From ZC4RG30 sp964396335 (GTDB lineage: Bacteria > Pseudomonadota > Gammaproteobacteria > Steroidobacterales > Steroidobacteraceae): a stretch of 5,346 nucleotides of DNA. The stretch is from the NCBI GenBank assembly GCA_964396335.1, contig CAYNEX010000164.1:1-5346 (forward strand), written 5' to 3'. The position numbers and the translations under genes are program-made. The notes below the pieces were generated by a model, which worked only from the letters and a program-made list of their open reading frames with translations, did no database searches and was not told the origin of the DNA. Positions 2,750 through 5,346 of the stretch are shown here, piece by piece (the first letter of the stretch is position 1; each line of letters opens with the position of its first letter).

Positions 2750-5346
2750 TTACCCCGCGAGACGCGCCTCGACGAGCTGCGGCACGATTTCGAGTGCCGC
2801 AGGAAGCGCTGCAGGATCGCTGCCACCGGCCTGCGCAAAATCGGCCCTTCCGCCGCCTTTTCCGCCGACCTTTGCCGCAACCGCGCCCACGATCTCGCCA
2901 GCCTTCACCTTGCCGGTGAGATCCGACGTGACGCCGGCGACAATTGAGACCTTGTTCGCATCTCCGACCGACGCGAGCACGATGACTGCCGGATTCAGTC
3001 GCTGCTTGAGTTGGTCGACCGCATTACGCAATGCGGCGGCGTCGGCGCCGTCGACGGTGGTGGCGACGACTTTGACGCCGCGGATGTCCTTCGCACCGGC
3101 GGCAAGATCGGTGCCCTGCCCGCTGGCCAGGCGATCCTTCAGCTGGCGCACCTGCTTCTCGAGCGCGCGGATCTGCTCCTGCCCGTCCTGCACGCGCTGC
3201 ACCACGTCCTCACGGGTGCCGCGTAAGGTACCGGCGACCTGGCGCAGCAGGTCCTCGGTCTGCGTGACGTAGTCGAGCGCGCCCTCGCCGGTCACCGCCT
3301 CGATGCGGCGCACGCCGGCGGCCACGCCGCCCTCGGAGACGATCTTGAACAGGCCGATGTCGCCGGTGCGGTTCACATGCGTGCCGCCGCACAGTTCCAT
3401 CGAGAAGTCGCCCAGGCGCAGCACGCGCACCTTGTCGCCGTACTTCTCGCCGAACAGCGCGATGGCGCCCTCCGCGACCGCCTCGTCATATCCCATCTGG
3501 CGGATCTCGCCGGCATGGTTGGCGCGGATCTCGTCGTTCACGCGTCGTTCGATGCGGCGCAGTTCATCCGCCGTCACCGGCTGGAAATGGGCGAAGTCGA
3601 AACGCAGGCGCTCGGGCGCCACCAGCGAGCCCTTCTGCTGCACATGGTTGCCCAGCACCTCGCGCAGGGCCGCATGCAGCAGGTGGGTGGCGGTGTGGTT
3701 GCGCTTGGTGCGCTCGCGGCGCGCATGGTCGATGCGCGCCACCACGGTGTCACCCACCTTCAGCGGCGCGCCATTGAGCTGGCCGATGTGCGCGAAGGCG
3801 CTGCCGCGCTTGCGGGTGTCGGCGACGCTGAAATGCGCCGCGCCGGAGACCAGCTCGCCGGTGTCGCCCACCTGGCCACCGGATTCGGCATAGAACGGGG
3901 TGCGCTCGAGCACCACTTCGCCGGCATCGCCGGCGGCAAGGCTGTCGACGGGCTTGCCGTCCTTCAGCAGCGCCACGATGCGCGATTCGTTCTCGTTGAA
4001 TTCGTAGCCGCTGAAATCGGTGACGGCGCCGAGGTCCGGGCCGGCACGCAGGTCGACACCGAAGCGACTGGCGGCACGGGCGCGTTCGCGCTGTGCCTCC
4101 ATCTCGCGCTCGTAGCCTTCCATGTCGGCCGTGAGGCCGCGCTCGCGCAGCACGTCGGCGGTGAGGTCGGGCGGGAAGCCATAGGTGTCGTGCAGGCGGA
4201 ACACCACCTTGCCGTCCACCGGCAGGCCCTCGCCGAGGTTGCCGATGGCCTCTTCCAGCAGCGTCATGCCGGTGGCCAGCGTGCGGGCGAACTGCTCGCC
4301 CTCCTTCAGCAGCACCTCGCGGATGAAGTTCTGCTTCTCGCGCAGCACCGGATAGGCGTCGCCCATCACCTCGGCCAGCGCCGGCAGCAGGTCGGCGAAG
4401 AAGGTCGGCGCGGCGCCGAACTTGTGCCCATGGCGCATCGCGCGCCGCATGATGCGGCGGAGCACGTAACCCCGGCCCTCGTTCGACGGCGTGACGCCAT
4501 CGGCCACGAGGAAGGCGCAGGCGCGGATGTGGTCGGCGATCACGCGCAGCGACGGGCTGGAGAGATCGCTGGTGGCCAGCAGCTTCGCGGTGGCGCGGAT
4601 CAGGTGCTGGAACAGGTCGATCTCGTAGTTCGAGTGCACGCCCTGCAGCACCGCACAGATGCGCTCCAGGCCCATGCCGGTATCCACCGAGGGCTTGGGC
4701 AGCGGCGTCATGGTGCCGTCCGCGGAGCGGTCGAACTGCATGAACACCAGGTTCCAGATCTCGACGTAACGGTCGCCATCCTCGTCGGGCGAGCCCGGCG
4801 GGCCACCCGGGATCTCCGGGCCATGGTCGAAGAAGATCTCGGTGCAGGGGCCGCAGGGGCCGGTGTCGCCCATCGACCAGAAGTTCGACTTCTCGCCCAG
4901 GCGCGTGATGCGATCGCGGGGCACGCCGATCTCTTCGGCCCAGATCTTCTCGGCCTCGTCATCGTCCTTGTAGACGGTGACCCAGAGGCGCGCCGGATCA
5001 AGCCCGAAGTCGCCGGTCAGCAGCTCCCAGGCGAAGCTGATGGCATCGCGCTTGAAATAGTCGCCGAAGCTGAAGTTGCCCAGCATCTCGAAGAACGTGT
5101 GGTGGCGGGCGGTGTAGCCCACGTTCTCCAGGTCGTTGTGCTTGCCGCCGGCACGCACGCAGCGCTGGCTGGTGGCCGCGCGCACGTAGGGACGCGGGTC
5201 CTTGCCCAGGAACACATCCTTGAACTGCACCATGCCCGCATTGGTGAACAGCAGCGTCGGGTCGTTACCCGGCACAAGGCTGCTCGAGGCAATCACGCTA
5301 TGGCCCTGGCGGGCGAAATAGTCGAGGAAGGCGCTGCGGATTTCGG
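2750..5346 (-). CDS. alaS: Alanyl-tRNA synthetase (AlaRS), start just outside window
   Basis: A cytosolic class II synthetase that charges tRNA-Ala and clears Ser-tRNA-Ala and Gly-tRNA-Ala with its editing domain. The frame runs off the right edge; 864 residues are visible, beginning EIRSAFLDYFARQGH. By comparison with E. coli AlaRS (876 residues) only about six N-terminal residues are missing, and the GTG at 5296 is an internal codon. Counting from the first visible Glu, motif 1 (LLFTNAGM) is at 31-38 and motif 2 spans about 61-98 (RCVRAGGKHND, then TFFEMLGNFSFGDYF). A GDTGPCGPCTE block is at 159-169 and motif 3 (DTGMGLER) at 221-228. The editing site has its zinc ligands in HTATH (550-554) and CGGTH (652-656). 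A coiled-coil-like segment at about 696-744 leads to the C-Ala domain with GGKGGGRADFAQAGG near 827-841. All key residues are present and no frameshift is seen. csrA follows downstream. Confidence 0.98.
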   Translation of the reverse strand, partial: EIRSAFLDYFARQGHSVIASSSLVPGNDPTLLFTNAGMVQFKDVFLGKDPRPYVRAATSQRCVRAGGKHNDLENVGYTARHHTFFEMLGNFSFGDYFKRDAISFAWELLTGDFGLDPARLWVTVYKDDDEAEKIWAEEIGVPRDRITRLGEKSNFWSMGDTGPCGPCTEIFFDHGPEIPGGPPGSPDEDGDRYVEIWNLVFMQFDRSADGTMTPLPKPSVDTGMGLERICAVLQGVHSNYEIDLFQHLIRATAKLLATSDLSSPSLRVIADHIRACAFLVADGVTPSNEGRGYVLRRIMRRAMRHGHKFGAAPTFFADLLPALAEVMGDAYPVLREKQNFIREVLLKEGEQFARTLATGMTLLEEAIGNLGEGLPVDGKVVFRLHDTYGFPPDLTADVLRERGLTADMEGYEREMEAQRERARAASRFGVDLRAGPDLGAVTDFSGYEFNENESRIVALLKDGKPVDSLAAGDAGEVVLERTPFYAESGGQVGDTGELVSGAAHFSVADTRKRGSAFAHIGQLNGAPLKVGDTVVARIDHARRERTKRNHTATHLLHAALREVLGNHVQQKGSLVAPERLRFDFAHFQPVTADELRRIERRVNDEIRANHAGEIRQMGYDEAVAEGAIALFGEKYGDKVRVLRLGDFSMELCGGTHVNRTGDIGLFKIVSEGGVAAGVRRIEAVTGEGALDYVTQTEDLLRQVAGTLRGTREDVVQRVQDGQEQIRALEKQVRQLKDRLASGQGTDLAAGAKDIRGVKVVATTVDGADAAALRNAVDQLKQRLNPAVIVLASVGDANKVSIVAGVTSDLTGKVKAGEIVGAVAAKVGGKGGGRADFAQAGGSDPAALPAALEIVPQLVEARLAG

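Noticed and set aside
3303..3893. 196-codon open frame opposite alaS
   Set aside because: It is the antisense shadow of a highly conserved AlaRS region that includes the CGGTH zinc motif. The translation is low-complexity Ser/Arg/Pro-rich with no recognisable domain.
1..5346. CRISPR array, insertion sequence or defence/toxin system
   Set aside because: No regularly spaced repeats, transposase, terminal repeats or toxin-antitoxin pairs are seen. Nearly all of the window is accounted for by housekeeping and metabolic genes.

Overview
The window is a GC-rich stretch of a bacterial chromosome, most likely from a gammaproteobacterium. The main reason is the order alaS - csrA - tRNA-Ser(GCT), which matches the well-known Escherichia coli order alaS - csrA - serV. 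The encoded AlaRS and CsrA also read as close relatives of the gammaproteobacterial proteins. I cannot name a genus from the sequence alone; the GC richness together with a hut cluster would suit a Xanthomonadales-like or Pseudomonas-like lineage.

Layout. Positions 1-947 (+ strand) hold the end of a histidine-utilisation operon: the C-terminal 119 residues of urocanate hydratase (hutU), joined by a one-base stop/start overlap to hutD. Everything else lies on the minus strand. Reading that strand from the right edge, it holds nearly all of alaS (its start is just outside the window), a 118-bp gap, csrA, a strong intrinsic terminator, tRNA-Ser(GCT) with an encoded CCA, a 147-bp leader rich in inverted repeats, and a HisC-family PLP aminotransferase. 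The aminotransferase converges on hutD, and the two coding regions overlap tail to tail by 19 bp.

How the genes relate. hutU and hutD act in histidine breakdown: HutU converts urocanate to imidazolonepropionate, and HutD is a bicupin accessory protein thought to moderate hut expression. alaS, csrA and the serine tRNA are the conserved translation and post-transcriptional regulation block. The aminotransferase sits between the two blocks, and its substrate cannot be fixed from sequence.

The coding content is ordinary and no undescribed system is evident. The best leads are non-coding: (i) a 29-nt near-perfect palindrome whose distal arm covers the Shine-Dalgarno of the aminotransferase gene, with GGA motifs that could suit CsrA; (ii) a promoter-like element overlapping the csrA terminator, placed so that its transcript would lack the hairpin's first arm and could express the tRNA independently; and (iii) an unusual substitution in the cofactor-binding loop of the aminotransferase.
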